Below are positions 34,948-47,560 of a stretch of 64,000 bases of DNA, in pieces; the stretch's first letter is position 1; every line of letters begins with the position of its first letter. The notes under the pieces are model-generated. The model was not told the DNA's origin. It searched no databases and worked only from the letters and a program-made list of their open reading frames with translations. The position numbers and the translations under genes are program-made. The stretch lies in NCBI GenBank assembly GCA_023053545.1, contig JAKZAN010000005.1, positions 5,332,001 through 5,396,000 on the forward strand. Reading direction: 5' to 3'. Source of the DNA: Lepidurus packardi. Lineage: Eukaryota > Arthropoda > Branchiopoda > Notostraca > Triopsidae.

Positions 34948-37900
34948 ATATTCCCTAGATACATGGATTCCCGCCACAATAGGAGAGAGTGGGAGACGTC
35001 AATAAAAGCCACGTCCACTGTTTTTGTCCAACTCTGTTCGCAGCACAGTTCTGATTGAGCTTCTCTTCTTTATTTGCCTTTTTTACCCCAAAACAAAAGC
35101 TCCCAAAAACGAAAAATTGCCAAAGAAAAAAAAAGAACCCAGACATGAAGAAAAACGCCCCAAATTTCAACAACGAGCGAGTAGCGGAATATTTGATGAG
35201 CTGCGATACGTTTCCATACCTTGCGGCTGCGCAGCATAATCTGTACAGGAAACAGTAATTGAACCGTTTAAAATCAAGTCTGGGATTATTCGAGAAGAAA
35301 AAGGAGAAAAATAAACTTTATAACATTCAACTTGATTTCAGAACTTCCCAAAAAGTTTCTCTACCCCGTCTTGTGGGGTTTGTGGGTGGTAGGAGTAGGG
35401 GGCGTATATTAAGACTTTCGAAACCAGGATTAACGGAAAACGTTTTTAATTGGATCCCATCTTTTTGTCGCAGGTTCAGGCGTTAACAGGCAAAGTTCCC
35501 AACGATCTGGTACTCGAAGTTATTTTCCCTTGGGCAAATTGCCACGAGAACCCCCAACTTGGAACCAGTTTCAATGGCTGGGCGGTGCTTAATCTGTCAA
35601 AACCACCGATCGCTTAATTCGGCATCTTTATCTCCCTTTTATCTCCTGACTTATAAACTAATGGCTCATTTATCTCCCCCCCTTTTCGCTGTCAGCTGCA
35701 TTCAGTGCGGATTAAAAGGATTAAGAAAGAAAATCAGCTATGTAGCATATAGTGTACGTCAATTCAATATTCACAGGATTTGAAAGGCGTTGCTAATAAT
35801 AAAGCCATGTTGTTTGGGCCAATCGTGCGGTTTGTGTTTCGACGTCCCAAGTCCCAGTACAGGCTGACACAGGCCCTTTGTTTGGCCGCACTTTTTGGCA
35901 GCGCCGCGGCTGCGACGTTGTTCGACGCCTATTCGGAAGGAAGAGAGCATGTCCCGGTGTTACACTGCGGAAGCGGTCAGTGGCTTGTGAACGCAACACT
36001 GGATATGTTGGGTGGCCCTGGGCTACCAACTCAGTAAATTAAAGAAAAACGAAATATCTTAAGAAACAAACGTAGTGATATTGCTGGGAGTCACGCAACG
36101 AAGCCATTCACGGATTGCTGTGAGAATAATTTGAGGGTAATTTGGCTTTGTTGCTACTCGAAAACGTCAATCTCAAAGCTTCGACCTTGCTGGTACACAA
36201 GAGAAGGTGAATTAAATCTTCCGAATCGTATTTCTGTCCCTTTTGGTTTTCCCCGACACCCGTAAGTGAATTATTGTGCAACTTTCCGTTGCTGTGATCA
36301 CATTACGGCAAACGGTGATGGATCGAAAACACTGTTACGATAAGCCGCAGGCTGGAAGAAAGAAAATGTAAGAAAAAAACGCAGAATTGAGCGCTGTCCA
36401 GATCGTACAGTGTAGGAAGCCAATTACTTAAAGGTAGGGGTTAGGCTGGTCTTTGTCACGTGGGGGTGGTGCAGTAGTATTACGGGTGTTCTGCGGTAAA
36501 GAGTGTTTTAGCGCGTTTAAACTAATTTATCTCTTCCTTCCCGGTGCCTTTTCTTAAGGAAGGAAAAGGTAACGATCTGTGCCTAACCAACTTTTTAGGT
36601 CCATTATTACAGCAGATTTCCGAAAGCACTGTTCGTGACTCGTTCGTGTTACAAAAATGAGCTGCGGTAGACACCATGCATGCCAAACCGCAGATGTAAA
36701 ACCCTCCAGAGTTAATCTAATCTTTCTCCTATCTGCCAATTTTTTGGGGGGGACAATGAAAATAAAAATGAAGGATCCCTGAAGTAGCTATGTTTGCCGT
36801 TTGGGTGTATAGAACCTTTTCTTTTGTTCATTTTTAGAGTTTCCTTTTGTGGTAGAGAAGTTGAGTTTTCTTGTTGTAAAGCGGTTGGATTGATCTTATT
36901 GTAAACGTGTAATTTTAACAGGCTGTCATGGCAACGTCCAACACACCTGTAGTATTGTTCCTTGCGCAGTACGGCTAAGAAAAGGGAAAATTGGTCGCTT
37001 TTGTGATGCCAGCGTGTTGAAAATGTATGTGTGTTATTGGACATTGCTGTGGACCCTCATGTGGCAGACGATTCAGGTAACCGTATTCTGTAAAAGTACC
37101 CTCACGCGAGTGTGGCATAAAAATGGCGGTAGGATATACAATGCATGGGCTATTATGATAAGCTTTTGGCGGGAAACGGCAGGGGAAGGACTGTAAATGT
37201 TCTTGGTTAAACCGACTTGGGTGTAGATCCCTTCTTGCTTTATTCATGACTTCTTCCCCGAGGTCTAAAACATGCGACCCTTTACACAAGGAAAAAAAGA
37301 CGCTTATTTTAAAGCGAAACGGGTGAATCATGGCTGATAATTTACGATGTGCCATGACTTTTCCTCGTTATACTTTGTTCATTATGTCTAAGTTCGAATG
37401 TTCATATAATAAAAGAACATAGTAAGCACCGGGCAACGGGGCAAGTATTCAGCGAGGGCAATACAGGCACAATATTGTAATGAACTGGGCTACAAATGAA
37501 ATTACATTAGCTTTATTGTTTACATTAAAACAAAACAGGTTTGTAAGGCTATGTCATTTTTCTGGGTTCTGTGTTTTACGTGAATAGGATTTAATTTGGG
37601 AATCTGACGAGTTTCGAATTAAACATCGAGGAATACCTTACAGACATAGACAAAAACCTTCACATCTTTAATATCCAAAATTATCAGTCTTAGCAAATTT
37701 CTATGAATGAGGCTCATTAACCCAAGTTTGCATAGGACGATTCTAAATGACTCGTCCAACATCGCTGCCACTGCACGTTCGGAACTCGATAGTGTGGGGC
37801 AGAAAGAGAAGGCTCTTTTTCAAGCTTTGAAATTTAGTTAACTAAACCAGGATAGCATGAAAAATCATTACAAGTCAAACTTTATTCGAGTTTTGCACTC

Positions 37901-38089
37901 AGAAAGGTAGGAGAAGTTAAATAATGTATTTCCTAACTTAAGAAATGCTCTATGTGGTCCGTTTGTTAGTGCCTGACTAAATGTTTATGTCTTATATGAG
38001 AAAAATAATACTATAGCAAAGCCGAACTCCGTATGTTTATTTAATAATTTTACTTTCGACAAACTCATTAGGAAAGTAAATCATTGCCC
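34948..38089. other. long region without a recognised gene, ARID2 to TNFR-like gene
   Basis: Holds the ARID2 3' UTR and poly(A) signal (35001-35006), and must hold the promoter and any 5' exon of the next gene. Short open frames at 35259-36037 are of chance length and match nothing. No tRNA, satellite or transposon signature was seen. Confidence 0.4.
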
Positions 38090-38735
38090 ATGAATACTTC
38101 CCTGTCTGCGAAATGGCACGTGCGGCACAATCACTGCTCTCTTGGAACATATAATCGACAGCATACGTGTGTTCCCTGCTCAAGGTAATATACGAACTAT
38201 GCATAATTGCTACTGCTGGGCATTTTTTAATTCAGTTTTGTAGATGCGAGAAGGAGTCATTTGAAGTGTACCCCTGTTCACCGAGAAGGGATACCGTGTG
38301 TCAAGCATGCCAAGAAACTGTAGAACAAGCTAGTGCGGACTTCTTAATCAAGTGCCAATCCCCATCCCAATCTACATACTCAAGCTCCCCTTCGTCGAGT
38401 ACCGTGGCACCAGTCGAGCCCTTGTCGCTTCCCAGTAATAATTACCTTCCACTAACCGCAGACGAATCCTCCGCGTTCACAGGTATGTACCATTATCAAA
38501 ACCCTTTCTTCCTTATTGATCTTGATTTTTTTTTCTTTTTCCTTTAGACGAAGATAAAACCTCGGATATACAAAACGCTCGGCACTTGGCGCTTTTCCAA
38601 GGATTTGTGTTCCTGACAGTTGTGAGCGTCGTGATTGGTGCTACATGTAAAAGTCGTATCTGTGTGCACGAGTTTCATTTAGTCGCCAAACAAGATGACT
38701 TGAACCTTCCCAAGAATAACGACGAACCGGCCTAA
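38090..38735 (+). CDS. TNF-receptor-like single-pass membrane protein (5' end uncertain)
   Basis: Exons 38090-38184, 38244-38482 and 38548-38735 give 173 residues in phase. A cysteine-rich module with C-x10-C-x2-C-x2-C-x9-C-x7-C-x2-C spacing (HTCVPCSRCEK, DTVCQAC) matches the TNF-receptor repeat of insect Wengen or Grindelwald type. A Ser/Pro-rich stalk (about 60-105), one transmembrane helix (core FVFLTVVSVVIGA) and a short tail of roughly 30 residues without a death domain follow. The first Met gives no signal peptide; the frame stays open upstream to an AG at 38070-38071, so a signal-peptide exon further left is likely. A role as a receptor for a TNF ligand such as Eiger is inferred from the module alone. 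Confidence 0.65.
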
Positions 38736-38957
38736 AACCCAACATCTAACATATCTTTGGAAAGAGAGAGAGAGAAAAGCAACGTGACTGACACATATCT
38801 CATTTTGCCAATTTTTTGGTCACCTCACACGTTAAAGTATACCCTAAGTTACTTGTTATACTGCAGCAAAATATATTGTTCGAAAAGACAAAATTTTCCT
38901 CGTTTTTTTCCGTATCAAACTTAACATAGCAACGAGACCCTGAAGTTTAAGCAAAAT

Positions 38958-41900
38958 TTAATCAGCTTCACGAAATTGGTATTTGAGTTGCAGCTTCTGC
39001 TTAATAAGCAGCCCCTTAATGAGCTTCCGCCAATTGCCGTATACGCGTTTCTCCTTTTTCTCCTTTTCGTGTTTGGCTTGCTCGTCTTGTTTCTGTAAAG
39101 GCAAAGAGAAGTTTCTCGATGAAAGTTCAAGCTGTCAAGCTGTCTGACCCTCTTTTCTTTTACCGCTTGCCATGCGTCCAACAGCATTTCCACGTGTTCT
39201 TCACAAACGATGAACCCGTCAAAGACCGGATGCGACCCTCCACCGTGAAAATCCCAACCTGTCATGGCCGGCGCACAGTCAACTTCCAAACTTTTCGCTA
39301 CTCGATTGAGTCCCGGTACTTTCCAAATCGGTATAAATAAAACCGTAATTAGAAAATGAAACTTTAGGAAACAGAAAGTTGGAAAATGTAGTACTTTGCA
39401 GATGTCGAGTTCCCTTGGGAAGCATCGAGGGTTGAAAAATTTCCACGTTTCCGTAGGCATTGCGCGGAATTACTCCATTCACTGCCGGCGGGGGCATATA
39501 ATCCTCAACTTGCCAAGATCCAAATAACTCCAACGGCTGATCAGAAATCTTTTTCTGTGTATACTATAAAGGAAGAGAAAAAAAGAGGATAATAAATTCT
39601 CGCCACAAAGGGGAGCTTTGCTTCAGACATATACTTTATCCCACTTTGGCCTCGCTTTGGTCACTTTATAAGGCTTTTCGTTCAAGCGGACGCTTTTGGC
39701 TTCCTTGAGCCACGTTTCCCGCGTATGAAGCTTGTGCACACATTCGCGTGCGTAAACAGCTTCTCCGCGAACGTACCCTACAGGTACTGCCGTACTTGGA
39801 TAAATAGCTTCAAACTTGAGCAGATGTCGCTGCAGCGCATACAATGGATGGTTTTTAAAGCTGAAAGACATACAAAGGACATTGCTAAAAATTTTAGTTA
39901 AGCCACCAAATGCGAAATAAATCATCACGAAACGTTTAATTGTTTAAACCATTTTTACTTAACTTTGAAGTTAATTTTTTTAAACAAACTAACTCACTAA
40001 ACCACCAAATAATTCACCAACTAAATAAATAATTAAGTATTAAGTTAACTGTACACAATAATTAACCAACTAAATTGTATCTCCTTTCAAATCTTTCTAA
40101 CCAGAATTATCAGAGAACTGCTCTAAAACTTATGTTAATGTTAAGTATTGGCATTAAATTGGTATGGAAAGCGATTATCGTCTACTGCTTGAATAGGCTC
40201 CACCCACCCAAACTAACGCCTTTTACACACCGCTGTTTCCTGGGTAAGCAAACCCGAAACCGAGCGCGCGTTTCTGATCGTTCTTACATCCATAGCTTTA
40301 GTGCCTGTTTCTTTGTATAGAGTTATTCCAAACTATTTTTACGGTCCTTATTTCGTACAAAATAGATTAGAAACTCAATAAATCACAGTAATTAATCACA
40401 GTAACAATACGAAAAGGTAATAAATAAAAAATTTGATTAATTACTCATTAATACTGGTAGGTAAAGGCCGTTCTATGAGTTCTAGGCCCATTTCCTCATC
40501 TTCTCTACGACTACGTATCGTTTTCGCTTCCTGAAACGGCTTCAATGACTCCGCCCACCACATTTCGTTGACTCTTGCTCTTTTCTTGCGTGTTGCGTGA
40601 CGGAGATCATATCGAGCCGTCACATCTTTGACAGTATTGTTGACATTAAATGCAAGGATGTAAAGCAACGGTTTCGTCGCCCCGGACTAGACCAAATTGT
40701 TCGATAGAATTTTTTTTTTAAAAGGAAAAAAAAAACATCACAAATAAATCAATCCTACTTCTAACGCTCGACAGCAATCGATTTTACTGTGAACGACATC
40801 CACTGACAACCATTTCTCCTCCTCTTCCAAATATACCTCCGCCCAAACGTCCACTCCTTTACGAGACTTGGCCGTACTAACCTGTCCTTCATTCTCGTCC
40901 TCTTCGCTGTCCGAGCTAATCACTTTCCTCGATTTCAAATTAAACGAATTTTCCTTGCTAGATGTCTTCTTTTTGGTAGCCAGCTTATCACTTTTTCTCG
41001 TATTTTTGCTTTTTTTCCTCGTTTGCATATCTAAAGCTTTTCGTTTTGCTGTCTCCTTCCCTTTGGGTTTCGCCCCCGTTCTAGTTGTTTCAACATTTTT
41101 CGACTTGTGGACTTTGTTTTTCTGACTCGATTCCTCAGCAGCTCCGCCCACATCTTCCGTAAAATCTTCGCTTTCACTGTCGGATTTCGTATCTTTAGGG
41201 GTTTTAATCTCTTTCGTAACTCCAATTCTCAAAGGTAAGGGCTGCAGAGACATGATGAGCCGACAGACCAATCCCAAGGCTCGGCAGAAGACAATAAACA
41301 GGTACGCCCATTCCTCTACATTCTCCACACGTAAGCCACTCATAGCTCGCGATAAAGTCTCGATGCTCGGATACGGATAAGGAGTGGAGTTTTTCAATTT
41401 ATCTCCGCCCAGCCAAACAAACTTGTCACGAACGAAGCCCATCAGCTTTTCCACATAAGTTAGATTCGTGCGTTTGGGCGGGTATGAGTGCTGCGACGGA
41501 ACCAAGGATAAAGCTAAGGATAGAAGATCGGGTGAATTGAGCTGAGTGTTGAGGTACCGGCCGTAAGCTACCAAGCATAATATGTGCACTTTGTGCAGAT
41601 GCTCTTGGCGGCGACTAGATTCCTTCGCCAATTGTTTCTTGATAAAGCCCTCGACGTCAAACCCTTTTTTCTTACGTATGTCTGCAGGCGCTTGGATCGT
41701 AATCTGAATGGATCCCGAAGTACTCGGTACAGCAGTCGGAATTTCTAATTTTTTAGGCGAGCTACTTGAACCGCCCGTTAAATTTTCTCCCAATTTAAGT
41801 AAGGCTGCAACTGAATTGGAATCTGAATCGTCACGTTTTATTTTGGTTTCGGGTTTGAATTTGACGGCAAGGGCGTCGATGTGTGTGGACCATGCGTCTG

Positions 41901-42330
41901 CGGTCCATTCCATTTTCTCTTCCGGAATTTCTTCGCCAGTATTACGTTTAACAGGGAAATGCAGAGCGGGAACGACGTCTTGACTTTCTATATCAGACTC
42001 TTCATCGCTTAAAGCGAGACTAGGTTCGGGGATGGTTGAGGGTTTGAAAGAGAACTTGGCGTTATCTAAACTAGTCATCGCGCGGTCTCTTTTTATTTTA
42101 GAATGTAATTTGAGGGGTAGTTTGGGTTCGATTTCAGGTTCTGAAGAATCATTTCCTTCGCAGCGGAATTCATCTGATGATTCTTCACTGGCTGTTATGT
42201 CCTTTTCGCTATCTTCGCCAACTTCTGGTTTAACAATAACTGGTTTTCGATGACGGCCGCTTCTACGTAAATGTACTGTTTCCGTGACTGGAAGCAACTC
42301 ATCACCTTTCTGTCGTTTTTTCGGTGGCAT
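38958..42330 (-). CDS. XPC: XPC, DNA damage recognition protein of nucleotide excision repair
   Basis: Nuclear Rad4-family protein that senses helix distortion and recruits TFIIH. Exons: 42330-40759, 40686-40445, 39860-39635, 39563-39395, 39318-39164, 39092-38958; 832 residues (human 940). The N-terminus is charged and low complexity, with many acidic/Ser stretches. The transglutaminase-like Rad4 core starts near 240 ([15 protein letters not shown]) and is split by a long Lys/Ser-rich insert before [22 protein letters not shown]1 ([19 protein letters not shown]), BHD2 ([16 protein letters not shown]-type turn) and BHD3 ([20 protein letters not shown]) bind DNA. The basic tail [20 protein letters not shown] is typical of the family. 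Intron 2 (584 bases) is A/T-rich and repetitive. It is divergent from COPB1. Confidence 0.96.
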
Positions 42331-43105
42331 TGTTACGCCAACCTACAAATTATGTAAAAAAAATTCTGAGTTAATTTGAAAGTAACATATTGACTATTCA
42401 TATTCTGTTGTTACATTACATAATAAGATTAATTATTTAATTTCTTGAAAGTAATATACTGACTGTTATTACATTAACTTATTCTAGAAATTATAATACA
42501 ATTCTAAAGCGAGTTAGCAAGCTATTATTTTTTACCTATATTACCAATATTATAACTACTATAAATACTATAACTACCAATATTTTAGTAACTCACTGCA
42601 AACTGTACGTTTGTGTTCTAGTTTCTCCACGTGTAGAATGTAGACAGTAAGTAAATATTGCAAGTTATATAACAACATGGTATAGAACAGAATTCAGCAG
42701 AGGGCGATACTTCCCAGGCACTTTTAATATTTGTTTTCTCATAGTACCACCAGAGAGCGCTTACTCTAAAAAAGGACGAAAAATTCCTTGATCTCTCACT
42801 TCTCTATTTAGCCTCTCCCACCGGTGGCTACTGTCATTCTTGTGACGTGGTTGTTATTCGATGAAAAGTGACTTGAAAACACCATAATTCCTCTGGAATC
42901 CACGCAATACATTTCAGTTTAGAATAAGGCAGGTTTTCAATAACTAGTCTTTCATGTGTACCGTACATTTGCCGTAGACCTATGCCATTCTTTGTTAGAA
43001 CCTCCACAATCTCCGCCAACCCATCTTGCAGAGATTATTTTTTGGCATGTAGACTTACACTTACACATGTTGGTATTTAACTATTTTATTCCTTAGATAT
43101 AGAAA
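42331..43105. other. divergent promoter region between XPC and COPB1
   Basis: 775 bases between two start codons pointing apart. A/T-rich near XPC (ACTATAAATACTATAA words near 42555). No other gene is supported. Whether the two genes share a promoter cannot be told from sequence. Confidence 0.5.
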
Positions 43106-46100
43106 ATGGCGCTGTCCGAGCAACCCTGCTACACTCTCATCAGTCATGCCAGTGATGCGGAACCTCCGTCTGAAATGCAGCTTCGTGCAGATTTGGGTAT
43201 GCGTCTTTTAATTTTAACTAATTTAAGACCTGTTTCTAAGATTTCGTTTGCTCTTATAGAAAAAGGGGATTTAAAGACCAAGATCGAAGCTTTGAAGAAG
43301 ACCATCTACTTGATCTTGAATGGTGACAAGATCCCTGGCCTACTTATGACCATTATCCGTTTCGTTTTGCCCTTGCAAGACCACACCATCAAGAAAATGC
43401 TGCTTATTTTCTGGGAGATCGTTCCTAAAACCACTTCTGATGGGAAATTGCTCCAAGAGATGATTCTTGTGTGCGACGCTTACCGCAAAGTAAAGTTTCG
43501 TCAAGTCTAAAAGGAATTCTATTATTGGTTTATTGGTTAGGATTTGCAACACCCTAATGAGTTTATTAGAGGTTCTACTTTACGATTCTTGTGCAAACTA
43601 AAAGAGCCAGAACTTTTGGAACCCTTGATGCCGGCCATCAGAGCTTGTTTGGAACACAGGCATTCGTATGTGCGTCGCAACGCTGTATTGGCCATTTATA
43701 CTATCTACCGAAACTTTGATTTCCTTATTCCTGACGGACCAGAACTAATCGCAGCATTCCTGGAGAAGGAACAAGACATGTCTTGCAAGCGGAATGCCTT
43801 CATTATGTTAATCCACGCCGACCAAGATCGAGCTTTAGCTTATCTGACGTCCTGCGTCGATCAGGTGCACACTTTTGGGGATATTCTGCAGTTGGTCATC
43901 GTAGAACTCATCTACAAGGTGAAACGTTCGTAGTCTTAGTATTACGACAATTCTTAGTCATTAAATGTCATATTCTGTAGGTATGCCACGCGAATCCTAG
44001 CGAACGATCTCGTTTCATAAGATGCATCTACAATTTGCTAAACTCCTCATCGTCAGCTGTGCGATACGAAGCTGCTGGTACCTTGGTTACTCTATCGTCA
44101 GCTCCAACTGCGATTAAGGTGTGCTAAAGCTTTACTTTTTTAATTTCCCAGTTTAAAAAATGGCTAGAAAGAAGTCAGTTATTGCGACTTTTATTCTATT
44201 TAGGCAGCAGCTTCGTGCTACATTGATCTTATCATAAAAGAGAGTGACAACAATGTTAAATTGATCGTTTTGGATCGTTTGATAGCCCTGAAAGAGCATC
44301 CCAGCCATGAAAGGGTTTTACAGGAGCTTGTTATGGATATCATGCGTATCTTGGCAGCCACTGACTTGGAAGTTCGTCGCAAAACCCTCCACTTAGGTAG
44401 AAGAAAAATTTTCCTATTTTGTTATAGCTTATTCATGAACGTTCTTCAAAACTAGTCATGGATCTTGTGTCTTCGCGAAACATTGAGGAGTTGGTTTTGG
44501 TTTTAAAGAAAGAAGTATCCAAAACTCACAATACGGTCGAACATGAAGACGTTGGGCGTTACCGACAGTTATTGGTCCGCACTCTACATTCCTGTTGCAT
44601 TAAAGTAAAAGCTGCCCACTGTATTTAATTTTTTGTTGCTTATAACTTGATTTATCTGAAGTTCCCGGATATCGCTGCCACGGTGCTCCCTATGCTCATG
44701 GAGTTTTTATCGGACACAAATGAATTGGCTGCTGCAGATGTGCTCGTTTTCGTCCGCGAAGCGATTCAAAAGTACGAGCACTTGCGTCCGTTAGTTATTG
44801 AGGTAAAATTTACGGAAGAAGGCTTGATTTATGAATTTTATGTGTTCTTTGCTATGTTTACTTAGAAATTGCTGGAAGCTTTCTCGAGTATTCGCTCGGT
44901 GAAAGTATACCGAGCAGCTATTTGGATTTTGGGCGAGTACGCGACGTCTGCGGAGGATATCAAAGCAGTCGTGCAGCAATTACGACAAGCTTTAGGCGAG
45001 GTGAGACTGAATATCCCATTTTGTTGAATTTTCGACAACTTTCTGAATTTCCACAAGATTCCTATGGTGGATGATGAACTGAAGCGAGCAGCAGGAGAAA
45101 AACCCGAGTCGGAAACAGCAAGCTCTGTACCTCCTTCAGGCGGAGCACAGCGTTTAGTTACGGCTGATGGTACTTACGCCACCCAATCCGCTTTCAGCAC
45201 GGTCAGGTATGATTTTTCTTCATAAAAGGTATAGTTATTGAGAACCTAGTTGCTTTTAGTACGCTGAAAAAGGATGAAGAACGTCCTCCACTGCGGAAAT
45301 ACCTCCTAGAAGGCGACTTCTTTATCGGAGCCGCCATTGGCTCCACCGTCACCAAATTGGCCCTAAGATTCGGCCTCCTGGAGACTGACGAAATCAAACA
45401 AAATTCATTTGTAGCCGAAGCAATGCTTATTATTGCATCCATTCTTCACTTGGGACGCTCAGGTTAATTTCCTTTCTCTACTTTGGGTTTTAAAATAAGC
45501 TAGTTGTGTACCGGGATCACTAGGTTTGCCGACCAAAGCGATGACGAATGACGATGCCGGGCGTTTAACTATGTGTTTGCAAGTTCTGGCTGAGCGATCG
45601 CCAGTATTGGTTGAGATTTTCAGTGCGGGCAGTCGTCGGGCGTTGTCTAAGATGCTACAAGCCAAAACTGAAGAAGATGCTGCGTTACAAAAGGCAAATA
45701 GCTATATTTAATAAAACTTATTTTAATGTGCGTTTTTGGGACGATTTAAAAAAATAGAATCAAGACAAGACTGGAAATCGATGTGTCCAAGCGGATGATA
45801 TCATCAGCTTTGCTCAATTGGCTTCGCGATCCGATTTAGGCGGCACTGAAGATGTTTTCGAACTAAGTTTGAGTCAAGCTTTGAGCGGGGGCTTGAGCGC
45901 ACGCAAAGAATCCGAAGCCCAGACCACCAAGTTGAACAAAGTGACGCAATTGACAGGGTTCTCGGATCCAGTGTACGCCGAAGCGTATGTCAACGTAAAC
46001 CAGTATGATATTGTGCTGGACGTTTTGATTGTCAATCAGACCGGTTAGTTGTAACGTTAAGTTTAAATTATGCTCATTTTCCAACTCTTGTGGTTCTTCA

Positions 46101-47212
46101 CTAGCGGATACCTTGCAAAATTGCACCTTGGAATTGGCCACTTTGGGCGACTTGAAGCTCGTGGAGAAACCCTCCCCAATTATCCTAGCTCCACACGATT
46201 TTGCCAACATTAAAGCATCAGTGAAGGTGGCCTCCACTGAAAATGGCATAATTTTTGGCAATATTGGTGAACTCTTTATATTTGCGAAGGAAGTAGTCGG
46301 TTTACCGTGTTTTTAATTTAGTCTATGACGTAATCGGCTCTCAATCGGATCGTAACGTTGTTGTCTTGAATGACATACATATTGATATCATGGACTATAT
46401 TGTTCCAGCCTCCTGCACGGACTCAGAATTCCGTCAAATGTGGGCTGATTTTGAATGGGAAAATAAAGTAATAGTTTATTTTGTTCTAAAAGCCATCGGT
46501 ACATCTTTCAAATTTTTGTAGGTGACTGTCAATACCAGCATTACTGACTTGCACGAGTACATGAATCATCTCGTGAAGAGCACGAATATGAAGTCGTTAA
46601 CGCCAGAAAAAGTATGACTATTGGTTTAAATTCAAACTTTCATTAGTTTGCGTTTTGATTGCAGGCTTTAACGGGTGATTGTGGTTTCATGGCGGCTAAC
46701 TTGTACGCAAGATCAATTTTCGGTGAAGATGCCTTGGCTAATTTGAGCGTGGAAAAGCCGTTCGGAAAGCCCGATGCTCCTGTTATTGGTCACATTCGAA
46801 TTCGTGCTAAGAGTCAAGTAATTATTGGCTTGTTTTTATCTTTAAAGTGGGTGGAGCTTATCAGTTAGGATGTGAGCTGGATCAATTAGGAATACTGCAG
46901 AAATTCCAATTTCAGTCAGAATTAGATTTCCTCTTTTTTGGGTGTGTTTTTGAAGCTTCAGTCAGTCTCTGTCGTTTTAAAGTTAGTTTTATCTTACGTC
47001 ATGGAAAGTGATATTAGACCGAAAACTAATCAAAAATCAAAGAAAGAGAAAAACTCGCCTGCTCTGTTATTTTGTTCGTGTTGCTGTGTTACAGGTTTCG
47101 TACGAAGCTAATGTATTTCTTTGTTATTTATTCACAGGGTATGGCACTAAGCCTGGGCGATAAGATTAACACTATTCAAAAAGCAGCGCCCAAAAAAGCA
47201 AGCACTGCCTAA
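43106..47212 (+). CDS. COPB1: coatomer subunit beta (beta-COP)
   Basis: Core subunit of the COPI coat that forms Golgi-to-ER transport vesicles. Seventeen exons: 43106-43196, 43260-43489, 43541-43918, 43981-44118, 44204-44396, 44456-44604, 44662-44802, 44866-45000, 45058-45206, 45260-45462, 45524-45693, 45758-46043, 46105-46266, 46322-46467, 46522-46611, 46665-46817, 47138-47212; 962 residues (human 953). The N-terminal adaptin-like HEAT solenoid ([32 protein letters not shown]) is followed by an acidic linker and the appendage region ([52 protein letters not shown]). All introns are GT-AG except the one at 45694-45757, whose donor reads AAG|GCAAAT. It is an essential housekeeping gene. Confidence 0.97.
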
Positions 47213-47560
47213 ACATGTAATCTTGCCGACGGAAACTTTTTACTGGTTGAATATTGCTTTGTGAGTTTATGGTACCGGGATTGCTCTGCCATGATACGTT
47301 GTGCACGGATTAAATATATTCGCCTCCTGTTTAAACCAAAAAAAAAATGAGAATATTTTGATTGCACCTAACACCGGCTCGTAAACGTGCTAGATCTTTA
47401 ATCTTGGAATTGAAATACTTACGGAAAGAATTATCGTGACGGAGCATTTTTTTCTTTAGTTAAGTCGATTGGTGCCAGGTATTCAGTAACAGCGTATAGA
47501 AGGATTCCACGACTAGGAACAGTTAGTTTCTTTCGTTAGTCGGAGAAGAACGCTAGACCT
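47213..47560. other. intergenic, COPB1 to transporter gene
   Basis: COPB1 3' UTR (ATTAAA-like signal near 47310) and promoter or 5' UTR of the transporter. Nothing else recognised. Confidence 0.5.

Noticed and set aside
35259-36037. Possible small genes in the ARID2 downstream region
   Set aside because: Frames of 74-85 codons on both strands without signal, domain or splice logic.
37551-37580. MSFFWVLCF as a signal-peptide exon of the TNF-receptor-like gene
   Set aside because: The donor after it gives phase 2, while the open frame at 38072 needs phase 0, so joining produces a stop.
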